From Ampullaceana balthica (taxonomy: Eukaryota > Mollusca > Gastropoda > Lymnaeidae), in the NCBI GenBank assembly GCA_944989445.1, contig CALYLW010001091.1, positions 343,176-407,175 of the forward strand: a stretch of 64,000 nucleotides of DNA. The letters are read 5' to 3'. Made by a program: the position numbers and the translations under genes. Positions 37,481-50,421 of this stretch are shown here, piece by piece. The notes below the pieces were generated by a model. The model was given only the letters and a program-made list of their open reading frames with translations. It was not told the DNA's origin and made no database searches. How positions within the stretch are numbered: the first letter of the stretch is position 1; each line of letters opens with the position of its first letter.

Positions 37481-38339
37481 TAATGATTTATTTTTTTTAA
37501 TTTAAAAAAAGAGAAACAATTCTTTACCACACAAATTAGAGAAAACATTAATTTTTTTAAAAAAAAGATAGCACAATTCCTTTACGACATGAATTAACGT
37601 ATACATTAACAGCGTAAGACAGAATGACGCATAACACTGTGTTATGTAACATGTATATTATTTGGGCTGAGGGGGATCAACAGTTAACAGGAAGCAGCGT
37701 CAGTCGCGACTGGTGTAGCCCGAGGTCTGCTTGTATTCACTTTCGTATATCTATATGACGTCATTGGTAGACCTAACAATAAATAAAGAAGTGTGAGTAT
37801 GCGAAATATAGACGGTTAAGACATACATCTCTGTGCATATAAATTTCTATAAATGTTATAAATACGTCGTTTTAGAACTTTTTGAATAAGATAAAATAAA
37901 TATGTCATTCATTAATACTTGGGCTGCAATTTTAAATTTCATATTTATAGTCTACATTCAAAAGAAAGTAAAGACAGTAAATAATTTTGGTACACAAAAC
38001 ATTATTGAAAAAATCAGATGAACTCCCATTATACGATGACTAACAAGCTGTCACTGTTGTTAAAATAAAATATTATAAACACCTCCCCCCACACACACAT
38101 ACACACAAGCAAATAGTCATCATAATTTTTCAGTAATAACATTCTTTGGAGAATTCGTACTCCCTACCACCACCCCCTCACACCTTATTATAAAAACACC
38201 TGGTAACACAAACTGTACAAAGGTAGTGGTAAAGCTATGGTCCTTCCCTCTGTATATCCCTTGCATTAGCAACCAGATATATTTTCTAGCTTTTTTATCA
38301 ACAAACTTGCTAAAATTCGTGATTAGCTTGAAAGAACGG

Positions 38340-39025
38340 TGTTACCACCATATAATGTATCTCCCTCCTTCTTTTGCTGTGAGGTCAAGCTTTGACATGT
38401 TCCAGCCTGTTACGGAAAATGGGGTCAAACGTATTATTCTAAAATCGAAACCAATTGTCCTGTTCTCTTGATCCCATCCCTACTCCACTATTGGTTGAGT
38501 CATTAGATCATTTACTCCCAACAATAACTCATATAGTTAATGAGAGTTTAACATCTGGTACCTTTCCCTCCTTATGTAAATCTGCTGTCATAAAACCCTT
38601 GCTGAAGTAAAGGGTTAGACCAAAACAATTTAAACAACTATCGACCTGTGTCTAATATTTCATTTGTATCGAAGGTCATTGAGTAACTCGCCTTAAAATA
38701 ACTTTTCTCTTATCTTAACGACCACACTCTTCTAAGTCCAAATTAGTCGGCCTACAGACCTTCTCACAGCACAAAGACCAGCCAGTTGAAGGTAACAAAG
38801 GACCTCCTACTCGCACTGGACAGTGGGTAAATCTCTATATTGGTCCTCTTAGATCTTAGTGCAGCCTTTGACACCGTCGACCATCAAACACTGTTAAAAT
38901 ACCTGCAAAATTATTTTGGAATTTCTGGCTCAGTTCTGGCTTGGTTTCAATCATATATATATAACAGATCACAGGTGGTATTAGTAGATGGCTGTATCTC
39001 TCACAAACGCTGACTTGGTTTATGG
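38340..39025 (+). pseudogene. L2/CR1-like LINE reverse transcriptase relic
   Basis: An internally decayed RT fragment. In shifting frames it reads FDMFQPVTENGVKRIILKSK, LPTITHIVNESLTSGTFPSL, motif A VLLDLSAAFDTVDHQTLLKY (near 38845-38900) and FGISGSVLAWFQSY. The LDLSAAFDTVDH form of motif A is typical of L2/CR1-group elements and differs from both other LINEs in this window. At least six stops or frameshifts are visible, and motifs B and C are missing because the fragment ends at a hAT end at 39026. Confidence 0.8.
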
Positions 39026-39120
39026 CAGTGTTTCTCAAATAGGGGGGGGGAGGGCCGAGGCTCCGTAAAGGGGGCTTGCTAAGTTATACTTAAAAGCATG
39101 TAAACGGTTGCTAAAATAGT
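39026..39120 (-). mobile_element. Truncated hAT MITE end
   Basis: CAGTGTTTCTCAAATAGG and GAGGCTCCGTAAAGGGGG match the right end of the intact MITE at 40067-40266 read in reverse. No partner end is found before the next element, so the right boundary given is approximate. Confidence 0.5.
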
Positions 39121-39830
39121 GTTAGTTCCATCCAGGTTTGGATGATGTTATTGACGACTGCCATTACCAAAGAGAAGTACCCTTCAAAAGTTTACAAAGG
39201 TTTCCCTATAAATACAAATAAATGTGCCGCCAGTTAGCCGCAATCTTAACCCAAAGCATAATATAACTAAACACAATCCAATTTTTTCTTAGAAAAACCC
39301 GATAAGTTCTTTTCAAGCTTTATTTTCACTTGTAGCAATCTATGAAAGCAATCGTCCTAAAGTAATCGCATTTAATATTGAAGAACTAATCTAACATTGT
39401 CGTGTTAGAGGCATGACCCCCTTTCATAACATTTAGTTCACAACTAATAAAAACACACACTCACAAGCACAAACATACACAAACCCGATCGCACTCGCGC
39501 ACAAACTTATTCACACACATAACTTGGGTTATAAACATAAAAAATAATAATCAATCACATCAAATAAAGCGCTGCTCTTTTTACGTTGTTCCCTTTTTCA
39601 CAAATTAAAATAAAAGCTCAAACAATGACGTCACTTAATATACTATTTTACGTCGAGAAACATTGACACAACACGCTCAGTTAATCTCGACACCAGCATG
39701 TTTTTTTAATTTTATGTCTAAATTTGTAATTTATAAGAAATCAATAATTACCTTTGCATAATGAGCACACACGGATGCGCAATAGCGCAAAAAAAAATGC
39801 ATATATATTGGTGGGGGGGGGGAGGCATTG
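39121..39830. other. AT-rich stretch without a recognised feature
   Basis: I see no gene. There are short CA-rich runs at about 39450-39520 only. Confidence 0.4.
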
Positions 39831-40500
39831 GTAACCATTGCTGCCAGTGACAATTTCGGGAAAAACCAAGCCAACACGTCAAAAAAAAACTAGATCCGAA
39901 AGAAAAAATTCTAGACACAATAAAAATAAGCAAATATGACGTCACAAAGCTTACTCCACCCCCCCCTCCACCTTAAATAAAATAAAAATTAAAAAAGGGT
40001 GAATTTTCTAGTTCAAAATGAGCATGTTTCAAATTATTTTATTGTCATTTAAGTATGAATTTAGTGCAGTGTTTCTCAATTATTTTCTGTCATGCCCACC
40101 TAGGAAGAAAGAAAACATTTCGCGTCCCCCGCGTGACTGTAAATAGTATCATTTGTCTATAAAATTGTTATAAGTACACATCTGCATAAGGGTCAAATGA
40201 GTCCCCCTTTACGGATCCTCGCATCCCCCCCCCTGGGGAGCGTGCCCCACTAATTGAGAAACACTGATTTAGTGTAAGGCTGCGATGCAGTTTAAAAGGT
40301 CATTAAATAAATTGTAAGCAATCAAATATTTAAGGGAAACTTTCATTTAAAGTTGCGCATTTTTTTATGTGACCTCACAGTTATTAAACACTCCCTCACC
40401 CTTTGTCACACATCTTACAGAAGTGTGACCCCACCCCCCTCCCCCCCACACACCCTAAGATCCGTGTCATCATTTATGGACGTCCACTAAAGTATTAGTA
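39831..40500 (+). mobile_element. GTCACA-rich dispersed element, second copy, with nested MITE
   Basis: GCCAGTGACAATTTCGGGAA, AAATATGACGTCACAAAGCT, GCATGTTTCAAATTATTTTA and TTTAGTGTAAGGCTGCGATG match the copy at 13867-16010 in order. A 200-bp hAT MITE is inserted at 40067. Noncoding. Confidence 0.65.
40067..40266. mobile_element. hAT MITE, 200 bp, perfect 8-bp target duplication ATTTAGTG
   Basis: Ends CAGTGTTTCTCAATTA and AATTGAGAAACACTG are inverted copies. ATTTAGTG lies immediately on both sides (40059-40066 and 40267-40274). Related host copies without the insertion contain ATTTAGTG once, at 15759 and 16344. An 8-bp duplication and CAGTG ends fit the hAT superfamily. No coding sequence. 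Confidence 0.92.
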
Positions 40501-40620
40501 TATTCTACGAAACTATTTTTTAAATTTTACTGACATCTGAAATAATTAATTACTTGTCATTTTCCTTATAAATGGCAATTTTATCAGCTTTCTAGGCATC
40601 ATTCTTATTTTATTTTTATC

Positions 40621-40793
40621 TATTACAGACGAACCTTTTATACAGAAGATTGTTGAGTCCTAACTTGATCAGTTGTTTATGTCTCGTCTTGCCTTTTCAT
40701 TTGAGTTTTAAATGTTGCCAGAGCGTTGGAAAGAACGAGAATTTTTATGTGTTTGTTCTTGCATACGGAATGGGAAAAGTTTTTTTTCAAAAA
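40621..40793 (-). mobile_element. LINE 3'-end fragment, antisense, with C-terminal coding remnant
   Basis: The reverse complement matches the first LINE: ATTCCGTATGCAAGAACAAA and CACATA correspond to 2168-2193. CTTTTATACAGAAGATTGTT and GAGTCCTAAC correspond to its 3' UTR. The stretch between is shortened relative to the first copy. Confidence 0.8.
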
Positions 40794-40842
40794 AATAACT
40801 ATGTCTATTTCAGGGTTGTATTAGATTATCTTTGGTCTATAC

Positions 40843-41985
40843 CAACGGTGGCCAAATGGCGGCTCGCGAGCCGCATGCCGCGCTTCTGTGTTCACATTGC
40901 GGCTCGCGAACAATATGAAATTAAAATTTTTCGTTTGAAATGTATAATATAAAAAAAATTAAAGCAAAATGATTTTTTCTTTTTATTTTAAATAAATCTT
41001 TATCAAAACAAAGGTTTGAAAATAATTTGTACTAGATCTAAAGAAAGAAAAAGCAAGCTTGCTGAGTAAATGTGTAAAATGTGTCAGCAGAAGACACTAC
41101 TTTCTGTTTCAGCAAAGAAAGTATCACTTCAACAGAGTCAAGTTATGCATTCGCTTGGAATATTTCTCGCGCTATACGACCTTATTCTGATGGGTGACTT
41201 CATTAAGAAGAATATCGAGGACGGAATTTTAATGTTCGATCCAAATTGTTTCAGAGTTCTGCTACTGATAACACAAATTCCAATGTCACGCCACATCGCT
41301 GAGTGACGTATAGCAGACACTAACACTGATATTGAAAGAAAAATGAGTAAATATTTAAAGAACTGTGAAGCATTCAGTTTGGCTCCTGGTGAATCAACAG
41401 ATAATCAATGCACGGTAAAATGTGCGGTGTTCCTTTGAACTGTTTCATTATATGTGGCTGTAAGAGAGGAGCTACCACTCTCAAGTGCCAGAGCTAAAAT
41501 ATACTAAATTTAAGAAAGTTACTTTCAGACTTATAACCATTTTCTGTATAACCTACTGATGTATTCCACAATGAAGTTACATGTAATAAAATCAAAGCCC
41601 CGAGCAGTAACTAGTAACCAGCATCTGACAAAACTTCTTTGCACCATAACCACTAGTACTAGCTACCAACCAGATTTAAATAAACTTGCTTGTTCAAATG
41701 CTTCTCAGTTGAATCATAACAATTCAGGTTCACTATAATTATCAGTCTATATCAGTGTGTTTCTATTCATAAATTTACATATTTAAATATTTGTCTATTG
41801 TGTAACTTTAAAGCATATATTTCTTCAACATACAGTTAGGGCTAAAACAATTAAAATGTTTAAAGACTAACGTCCAAATAAAAATACTTTTTTTTAAATC
41901 ACAGAATGAATTTTTCAATGCGTCTCCCGGCAATCTTTTAAACTGCTAAAATTGCTCTCGGTTACTACAAGCCTGGTCACCCCTG
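40843..41985 (+). mobile_element. hAT transposon, 1143 bp, internally deleted, 7/8 target duplication
   Basis: The left end CAACGGTGGCCAAATGGCGG pairs with right end CCTGGTCACCCCTG, the inverse of CAGGGGTGACCAGG. Flanks GTCTATAC (40835-40842) and CTCTATAC (41986-41993) differ at one base. The paralogous U module at 20429-20436 has ATCTATAC once, uninterrupted, so it is the empty site. A remnant of a transposase gene lies inside. Confidence 0.92.
41070..41438 (+). pseudogene. hAT transposase relic, N-terminal-to-middle part
   Basis: One frame with a single TGA at 41304-41306. It encodes a segment with LMGDFIKKNIEDG, QIPMSRHIAE, then RIADTNTDIERKMSKYL and FSLAPGESTD, ending at TGA 41436-41438. 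The last motif corresponds to the FSLALDESTD signature of ZBED/GTF2IRD2-like hAT transposases, a region that holds a catalytic aspartate in active relatives. Here ALD has become APG. The zinc finger N-terminus and the C-terminal dimerisation region are missing, so the protein cannot be functional. Confidence 0.75.
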
Positions 41986-43009
41986 CTCTATACCATGTAT
42001 ACTTGATAGGATATTCTCTCAATGCAGACAGAAGAAAATGGTCATCATTTTATCATGAAGTCTAATAAAGTTTAATATTTTGGCTCATTTAAGCTGTTTT
42101 ATCGTGTACCAGATTTCTTCAGACAGATGGTACCCCAACAGCGCCACCTTTTGAATTCAGTTGGATAGAGCTATAGATATCATAATTTAACATGATAGAG
42201 CGTCGGTAAAAACTGTTGAAACCAACTGCTTAATTTTATTTGTTGAAAATGGAATTTATTTATCATATTAATTGAACATAGTTTTTGCACCTCATCATCG
42301 TTTAGTTACTTTTTAAAAGATAAACCTAGATTATGGCTATTTTTGAAATACAAAACCTAGACAAGGTCAGAAAAGCCTAAGGCAGGCAGCAGTGCCCGCG
42401 TAACCTGAGGACTGCCTGTAATCACTTCTGCTCATTAATTAACATTAGGCCATTGATAGACCTGACAAAAAATAACTACAATCTTATATACGCTAGAAAT
42501 AAAAACAAAAATTTAATTCACGCTGTATATAACTATATAAGAATGTTATAAAAACATTGTTTTAGGATGTTTTGAATAAGATAAAATATAAATGTCAATC
42601 ATCAATATTTTGGCTGAAATTTTAAGTTGCCAATTTAACGTGTATATTCAAAACAAAATGAGAACAATTAAATAAAAACATATTTTTGACACAAAACAAC
42701 AACATTATTTTAAAAAGCGGATAATGAACTACGATGACTTGCTTTTTAATGCAGTCGTTAATGGGCTGTGACTGTTGTTAAAAAAAGAAATTGTCTAACT
42801 AACACACACACACACAAACATTGATGATGTATGTTACTTCAGTAATAACATTCTTTGAAAAATTGTTACCCTTCTTGCACACCTTATTATAAAGACACCA
42901 CATGACACAAACTGTCCAAAGTTATTAATAAAAAAAATGGGGTTCGGGTGTAGATGATTTGAAGATAATTCGTTGTGGAATTATGTAACATTCATTTTGC
43001 AGTCATTCG

Positions 43010-44062
<1,053 letters not shown>

Positions 44063-44120
44063 TAGTGGCTAAGGTGAATATTCATGGTACACCCGGTTGC
44101 CGGCTGACTATAGAAAATTT

Positions 44121-46206
44121 TGCGAGGAAACTATATATATACTAGCGTATCACCAGTCAAAAATGACGGAAGTTTTCAGCTAAAATCTATTTATTTTATA
44201 AAAAATTCACTTTTTTTAGGGCGCCTACGGCTTTTTCAAAAGCCCAACTAACTTGTCCTTGTTTGATAAATACACAAAGTATTTTATAATAGGAGTTCTA
44301 GGGCGCATTCGGCGCCCCCTTTGTTTTTTTAATTTTATAATTAACCATCATCAAATCCTCTTTTTAAATACTTTATATTAACTCGTGGTGTCTGGTTGCT
44401 TGATTGCTTGCTTGTTTGCTTGATTGCTTGTCTGTCGCCAAAACTTTTGATCGATTTTTAACCCACTTCCTCGTAAGTCGTAAGCTAACGAGCTGAATTT
44501 TTGCAGGCAGTTTTGTACCGATGATAAAAACTATGTACCAAAATTTCAGATCGATCGAATGTACCGTAATTAAATTATTGAATTTTAAGATTGTTTTATT
44601 TATCTTTATGTATCATGTTATTTTTTGAGATAGAGTGTGCGGTGCGTATTATATTGAACAACCTTTCTGTCGCGCAATAAGGTGCGTATTTTATTGACAA
44701 CACTTTTTATAATCATATTCCTGATCGGTGCGCATTATATTAAACATGTTTTGCGACACAACTACAATTGTGTATGAAATCTTTTTTAAACACAATATTA
44801 ATTTCAAGTTTCTGGGTACTATTTCGACACTTTCTTTTATTAATAGTATTTACTTAATATATATATATGGCATCCGCCGTCCTCATGGGACGAAAGCGTT
44901 TAACATAGTATAAATAATAAATTTAGTATAAATAATTATTAATATTATTATTCTTAATAAATAAATTTTAGACGCATTTCCTCTGCGCTATAAATCTTGT
45001 GTATACCTAATAAATACGATTACATAGACTCGCCCAATTCACTAATTTGTGTGAAATTTATCAATTACACTAATCTGAATCTGAACTAGAGCTGAAAGTT
45101 AAATCTTCTGATTCTGATTAAAATATATTAATTGTATTTAGTAGATTGTTTGCCTATTATAGTCTTGGTTTAAGTATAGTGCAATGTATTAATAAATCAA
45201 TTATTAGTTGTGTCAAGGCCTGTAATTCCAACTTAATTTATATACTTCATCTAGAGACCATGAATAACAATAATGACATCAAAGACAGTGATGAGAAGCT
45301 ACTGACACTGATGGCACTGGTAACCAAGATACAGTACCAGTACTTGCCATGAACTCTTCATTGAGAATCATTAGAAAGCTAATATGTAAGTGTGGTTTTA
45401 AGTTCAGAAAAAAATATGTTCGTGTTTATTTTTTGGACTTCAAATACTTCCTTACCAAAGATTAAACTTAATTCTAAATTCTGACTGTCTATTAATAAAA
45501 TGTTTTAATAGTATATTCATTATTCCTCAGCCGGGTAAATTCTTGATGGCCTGTGTGCATCATTTCTAGCAAAAGGAAAAAGGAGAAGACCAAAGCCTCC
45601 ACCAGTTCCTTGAACTTATAGTTTGATTTTCATGTTGCATATCATCAAGCTCCAGGGCAACAAGAACAACAAGGATGTTAAGAACTGGTTCAAGAAACTG
45701 TTTCCTGAAAGTCATTACCAGCCTCAATTGATTTGTCAGAAAAAATGGATTGTGTGGTTTCTACTGTTATGACACTTATTCTGACTAATTCTTCATGGAT
45801 TATTTAGCAACGCCGCTTTAACTTAATTATTTGTCTTCAAACCTTGGATAAGTGCAGTATTACTTTAGCTAATGTTTTTGATAAAACAACCTGTAGTGAA
45901 GTCAATATTAATAATCTAATTGTTATAGATTTAGAATTGTTCAGATCTAAGGAATGGCGGTGCAAATCACAATTTATTGTTCAGTGGCTATTAAATATAT
46001 TACATTATGATGAAAATTATTCCGAACATAACACCATAGTTTGAATGTCTGACATTTATGACTGACTCTTTAAAATGAAATTTTGATGATGATACTAACT
46101 GCATATTATCACATTCATCAACTTCCTCTAGTTATAAAAGGAAACGCATTAAAAAATTATATTTTTGTAATACAAATAAAACGTTATTTGAAGAAGAAGA
46201 AAAAAT
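44121..46206. other. AT-rich region, no supported gene
   Basis: It begins TATATATACTAGCGTATCAC with a T-rich block containing GGCGCCTACGG and GGCGCCCCC. It includes a TTGC/TTGA microsatellite at about 44398-44436, and ATTTCAGATCGATCGAATGT at 44541, which also occurs at about 17381. Short frames at 44728, 45146 and 45844 have no motif I recognise. A lysine-rich stretch ending FEEEE at about 46140-46200 may be an old coding relic, but I cannot name it. Confidence 0.4.
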
Positions 46207-46431
46207 TAGGGCTGTTAACGATTAATTTAAATTTAATCGTTAACTTTTGAAAAAAATAACGATTAATAAATCGTTCATTTCGATTAAAGCCAAAAATTGA
46301 CATTTATGGTGTCATAAGTAACATTTATTAAACGTACTTCTCGTATATCGAAATAACACTGGAATGTGGGTCAATAATCGTTAGTTTTTAAAGATAAATC
46401 GAGAAATTAATCGTTAATTTCCGCAGCACTA
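46207..46431. mobile_element. hAT-like MITE
   Basis: TAGGGCTGTTAACGATTAAT on the left and ATTAATCGTTAATTTCCGCA plus GCACTA on the right are imperfect inverted ends of a common hAT style. The flanks (GAAAAAAT and GTTATTAC) do not match, so one side has been lost or rearranged. The right flank is inverted module M. Confidence 0.55.
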
Positions 46432-47685
46432 GTTATTACTGAAGTAACCTCATAACTTTTTACATGTGTCTGTGTGTGTGTCAGGTAGATGTTGATAATC
46501 TCTTGTTTTAACAACAGTCACAGCCAGTTAACTACTGAATTATAAATCAAGTGAGTAATTTAATTTTTTTTCAATTAGGTTATTTTCAGTGTCAAAATGT
46601 TTATTAAAATTTATTTGTCCTCACTTTGTATTGAATATAAACTTATTTATAAAGTTTAAAAAATTCAAGCCAAATTATTGATGAAAAAAGTATATAATAT
46701 ACTTATTTAAAAACGACTAAAACGGCGTGTTTTTTAACAGTATGATATGTATATAAGGGAGAGAATGAAGTTTGCGAGACATATTAACATATATATTTGC
46801 TCCTATTTTTTGTCAGGTCTACTAATGGCCTACCATGAACAGACTGAAGACTGGTGAGGAAGAAGTGCAAGCTCCGAAGCCCTCCCCCTCCCGCATTTAA
46901 TTACTCCCAGGAGCTTATCCCCACATTGAGTGAAATGGAACTGAAATTAACAAGTGAATCTATTGAAACCCCACGGCCTCACTCAGAGACCAACACACAA
47001 AACAACACGTGTTTCCTTTGTGTGAGTGAGTTAATTCTATTTTTATTCATTTCCGGATATTTCTTTTTAACAACCGGTAACACTTGAATACCATCTTGAA
47101 ATATTATCATCTCTCTCCTCTCTCTCTCTCTTTCTGACTCAGTCCCTCATTTTCTCTCTCTTTATTTCTCTCTTTCCTTTCTCTTTGCCTATCTCTCCCC
47201 TCTCTCTGTCTGTGTGTCTCTCTGTCTCTTTTTCTTTCTCTCTCTGTCTTTCTCCCTGTCTATCTCTCTTTCTCTCAACGATACTTTCTCTCTGTCTTCG
47301 TCTCTCGCTCCCTCTGTCTTTCTCCTTATATCTTTCTTTATCTGTGTCTCACTCTGTATATCTCTCTCTTTACTTCTAATTCTCATTCTCTATTTTCCTC
47401 CATTTTTATTTCGCTCAACGACACGTTCTCTCTTTCTTCGTATATCGCTTTCTGTGTTTCTCTATCTATATATACATATCGATATGTCTCATTCTGTATA
47501 GCTCTCTTTTCCCTCCATATCTTTGTCTCTCCCTCTTTGTCTCTCTATGTCTCTTTCTCGTTGTCTCTGTCCCCTTTTTTTTCTTTGTCTCTATCAATTT
47601 CTTTCTCTGTGTCACACAGTGTGTGTCTCTATCTCTCTGTTTCTCTCTCTGAATGTCTCTCTCCGATTCTCTCTCTCCCAGGATC
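46432..47685 (-). mobile_element. Composite repeat copy 5, inverted, with E and F collapsed
   Basis: Read on the minus strand: CT/GA tract (47685-47105), one D unit (about 47010-46940), a remnant of E (TCCTCACCAGT) fused directly to TCATGGTAGGCCATTAGTAG of module A (46850-46810), the AT-rich tail, then M (about 46560-46432). F is deleted, with the breakpoint inside a single E unit. Confidence 0.75.
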
Positions 47686-48314
47686 TATGGCGGATTAAGG
47701 GGGGGGGGCTGAACTGGCTAAAGCCAGGGACCCCCGATGATTTAGGGGCCCCAAAATTTAGTATAATTTATAATAAAGAAGGACAAATGTTTGCACGAAT
47801 CCCTAAAAATATCATAAATTAAATAAATTAATAAAATCGTATCTATTAATCTGATCGCTATTCGGACCCGATAGCCTCAATATCGAAAAACTTGATTTGA
47901 TTGGCTCAATAAGGGAAAATATTAATGAAAACTATTTATATCTTTTAAATTTATACGTTCGTCAGGATCTCGTAGTCTTGTGGCAACGTGTTGGCCTGTA
48001 GCGTAAGCGATAGCGGGTTCGATTTCCAGCGGTAGCATATGTTTTTTTTTCATCTACCTTTTTTTTTAAAATATTTTTTTACATTCAATTTTAGTTTCCC
48101 GTCACAAAGTTATTACTTTTGTGTTCGGTTCTTTTGATTAATCCGATCCCATAGTACAGACAAATTATGAGCAAGGAACCAATAGACTATTTAATAACAA
48201 GTAACAGACTTATATTTAGCTGCTAGCAATCATTTTATTTAAAGAGACGCTGGCTGGATAAGGCCCCAGTTTGAATTGCAGCCAGGGGCCACGTGCAGTC
48301 TGAATCCGCCCCTA
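47686..48314. mobile_element. Probable TIR element
   Basis: TATGGCGGATTAAGG on the left and GAATCCGCCCCTA on the right are imperfect inverted ends (compare TAGGGGCGGATTC). GGGGCCCC motifs lie inside both ends. No target duplication is visible, because the left flank is the CT repeat. A tRNA-like segment is inside. Confidence 0.4.
47962..48036 (+). ncRNA. tRNA-like segment (SINE head or tRNA pseudogene)
   Basis: GTAGTCTTGTGGCAACG resembles a polymerase III A box and GCGGGTTCGATTTCC (48013-48027) resembles a B box, with A-to-B spacing typical of tRNA-derived SINEs. A T run follows at about 48042. The acceptor and T stems do not pair properly, so this is not a working tRNA. Confidence 0.4.
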
Positions 48315-49320
48315 AAGATATGAACTGGTACTTTAGTTAACAAAAATCCTATAAAAACTACTAAAATTATTTAAATGTACAAAGAAAACAAATTAAATTA
48401 ACCACCAACATCTGCAATTGTCCCCATCCATACCCCATCTCCCCATTTGTCTTATTGATTTTAACCTAAACCAACGCATTGCTTGTCGTGGACCACATTC
48501 CATACGTCAACCAATTTATTAAAATCAAGCGATAACATACGGCCACCCAACCTCTCTCCTCGTTTGTACTATTGATTTTAACCTAAACCAACGCATTCTA
48601 ACTCCACTTCTTGACTTCCTGTACATAATTTATACCAACATACCTGTACTATCATCACACCAATACACAACCGCCCTTTTTTCCACCCCTCCTAAATTTG
48701 TCTAATTAATTATAGTATATACTAAACCATTCCCAGTTGTAACTTATACCATCATCTGCCCCCACTATGTTATTATAATTAAATTCGCCACCAACAACAC
48801 CTGTCCAGTGGAGTACCCCGAATAAAATACATCGCCTAACAACATAAAACACATAAAAACCTTAAATAGAACCCTTAAATACTACCATTCAACAAATAAA
48901 ATACAATTCAAAATAAATAAAATATATTTGAGAACCACTCAATAAATTAAAAAAAATTAATGAATTGAATAAAATCATTAAATAAAATAAAAAAAAGTTT
49001 TAATTTTTAAGTTTAAAAAATACAAAAAGGGAATTAACTTAAAACATTAAATACAAATACACGATTATTGCCCCTTAAGCATTACAAATTTGAATTTCCC
49101 GCCACACTCCCTAATTAACATGTCCTATAACAACACGACACTAATGACATCTTAATTATTTACTTAATTAAGTACACTAATTAACATAATTAATATGTAT
49201 AACTACACATTAATTAACAAAATTAACTACAGCGCGCCGCCGGTAAGTGCAAAGGTCAACTATGACGTCATGTGACGTACGCCACAAATAATAATCGTTT
49301 CTCCCCTTACTCCCTACTCA
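48315..49320. other. AT-rich stretch with one short direct duplication
   Basis: GATTTTAACCTAAACCAACG occurs at about 48457 and 48570 with partly similar C-rich flanks. Otherwise I see nothing. Confidence 0.4.
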
Positions 49321-49324
49321 CATG

Positions 49325-49900
49325 ACACATGGATGATGTCTTGAAATATATAATAGCACACTGGTGATGTTTCTAAACCACCACATGACACAAGGGTGAA
49401 GTTACTCGTGAGCACATGACACACGGATGATGTTTCTCACCAGCACATGACACACGGGTTATGTTTCTAAACCCCCACATGACACAGGGGTGATGTTACT
49501 CTTAAGCACATGACACACGGGTGATGCTTCTCTCCAACACATGACACACGGATGATGTTTCTCACCAGCATGACACACGGGTGATGTTTCTCACCAGCAC
49601 ATGACACATGGGTGATGTTTCTAAACCACCACATGACACAGGGGTGATGTTTCCTACGAGCACATGACACACGGGTGATGTTTCTAAACCACCACATGAC
49701 ACACGGGTGATGTTTCTCACCAGCACATGATACACGGGTGATGTTTCTCACAAGCACATGACACAGGGATGATGTTTCTCACCAGCACATGACACACGGG
49801 TGATGTTTCTCACCAGCACATGACACACGTGTGATGTTTGTCACCAGCACATGACACACGGATGATGGATGTCACCAGCTCATGACACACGGGTGATGTA
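49325..49900. repeat. 31-bp minisatellite, about 18 degenerate units (module E)
   Basis: Many units deviate from the 31-bp consensus (TAAACCACCACATGACAC, TACTCTTAAGCAC), making this the oldest-looking E array in the window. Confidence 0.9.
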
Positions 49901-50421
49901 CGATGTCCAGCAATACTTCTTCGCCTATTATGGTAGGGACCAATGTTTCCAGTAATGTTCGGTGGTCCGTGTTCAAAGTAAAAAAAAACGCATTTGAAAA
50001 GTTGCACAGCAACCATTTCTTGTTCCATGTTTTACAATTTTGCTGCGTGGCATTTTTAAACTTCTGCGCGACATCAGTCAGATATCTGCGCAGCCGTGCA
50101 GTTTTTAGTTGAGTTTGGTAGGGACCTAATGCAGTTGGATTCTGGTGTCAACTTTGTCTTCGTGGACGATAAGCCCTGGAACTGTCTTGAGCATTTTTTA
50201 TGTTCAACTGACAACGAGCTTGTATTTCTGAAATGTAGAGGCGTCTATCTGGTCCCATTTTAATTTAAATTTGGAGCCTAGTTTCTCATTACATGTGGTC
50301 CTCGGGTTATGACGTTAGCCGTTCTTAAGACGCATCTTAGCCCTATTTTCATTGTAAGTAGGGACATTAATAATAATAATAGAAATAAATAAAAAAACTG
50401 TTAAGATCTTTACGTAGAGTG

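Larger units (their letters stand above)
20385..38225 (+). mobile_element. Composite repeat copy 3, the largest: U-A-M-B-C-D-E-F-A-M
   Basis: U runs 20385-20880 (GTATACTTGAGAGAATATTC and AGCGGCGCCACCTTTGGAAT). Its A block is degenerate. M lies at 21186-21400 with CT and CA tracts. A hAT-like insertion interrupts M at 21401. B is a 70-bp array (22808-33770), C is 33771-34440, D a 45-bp array (34494-35985), E a 31-bp array (36070-36940), F 36941-37480. A second A-M follows at about 37650-38225, ending in a B module with no repeat unit (CTGGTAACACAAACTGTACA). It is the reference for module order because every module is present. Confidence 0.8.

Noticed and set aside
44728..46044. Small plus-strand frames (61-68 residues)
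   Set aside because: AT-rich, no recognised motif, no splice or promoter evidence; kept only as an unexplained region.
47962..48036. Functional tRNA gene
   Set aside because: The acceptor stem and most of the T stem do not pair.
49467..50028. Minus-strand frames with repeated VSCAGEKHHPCVM
   Set aside because: Translations of the 31-bp E array; the period is not a multiple of 3 and the frames shift between units.
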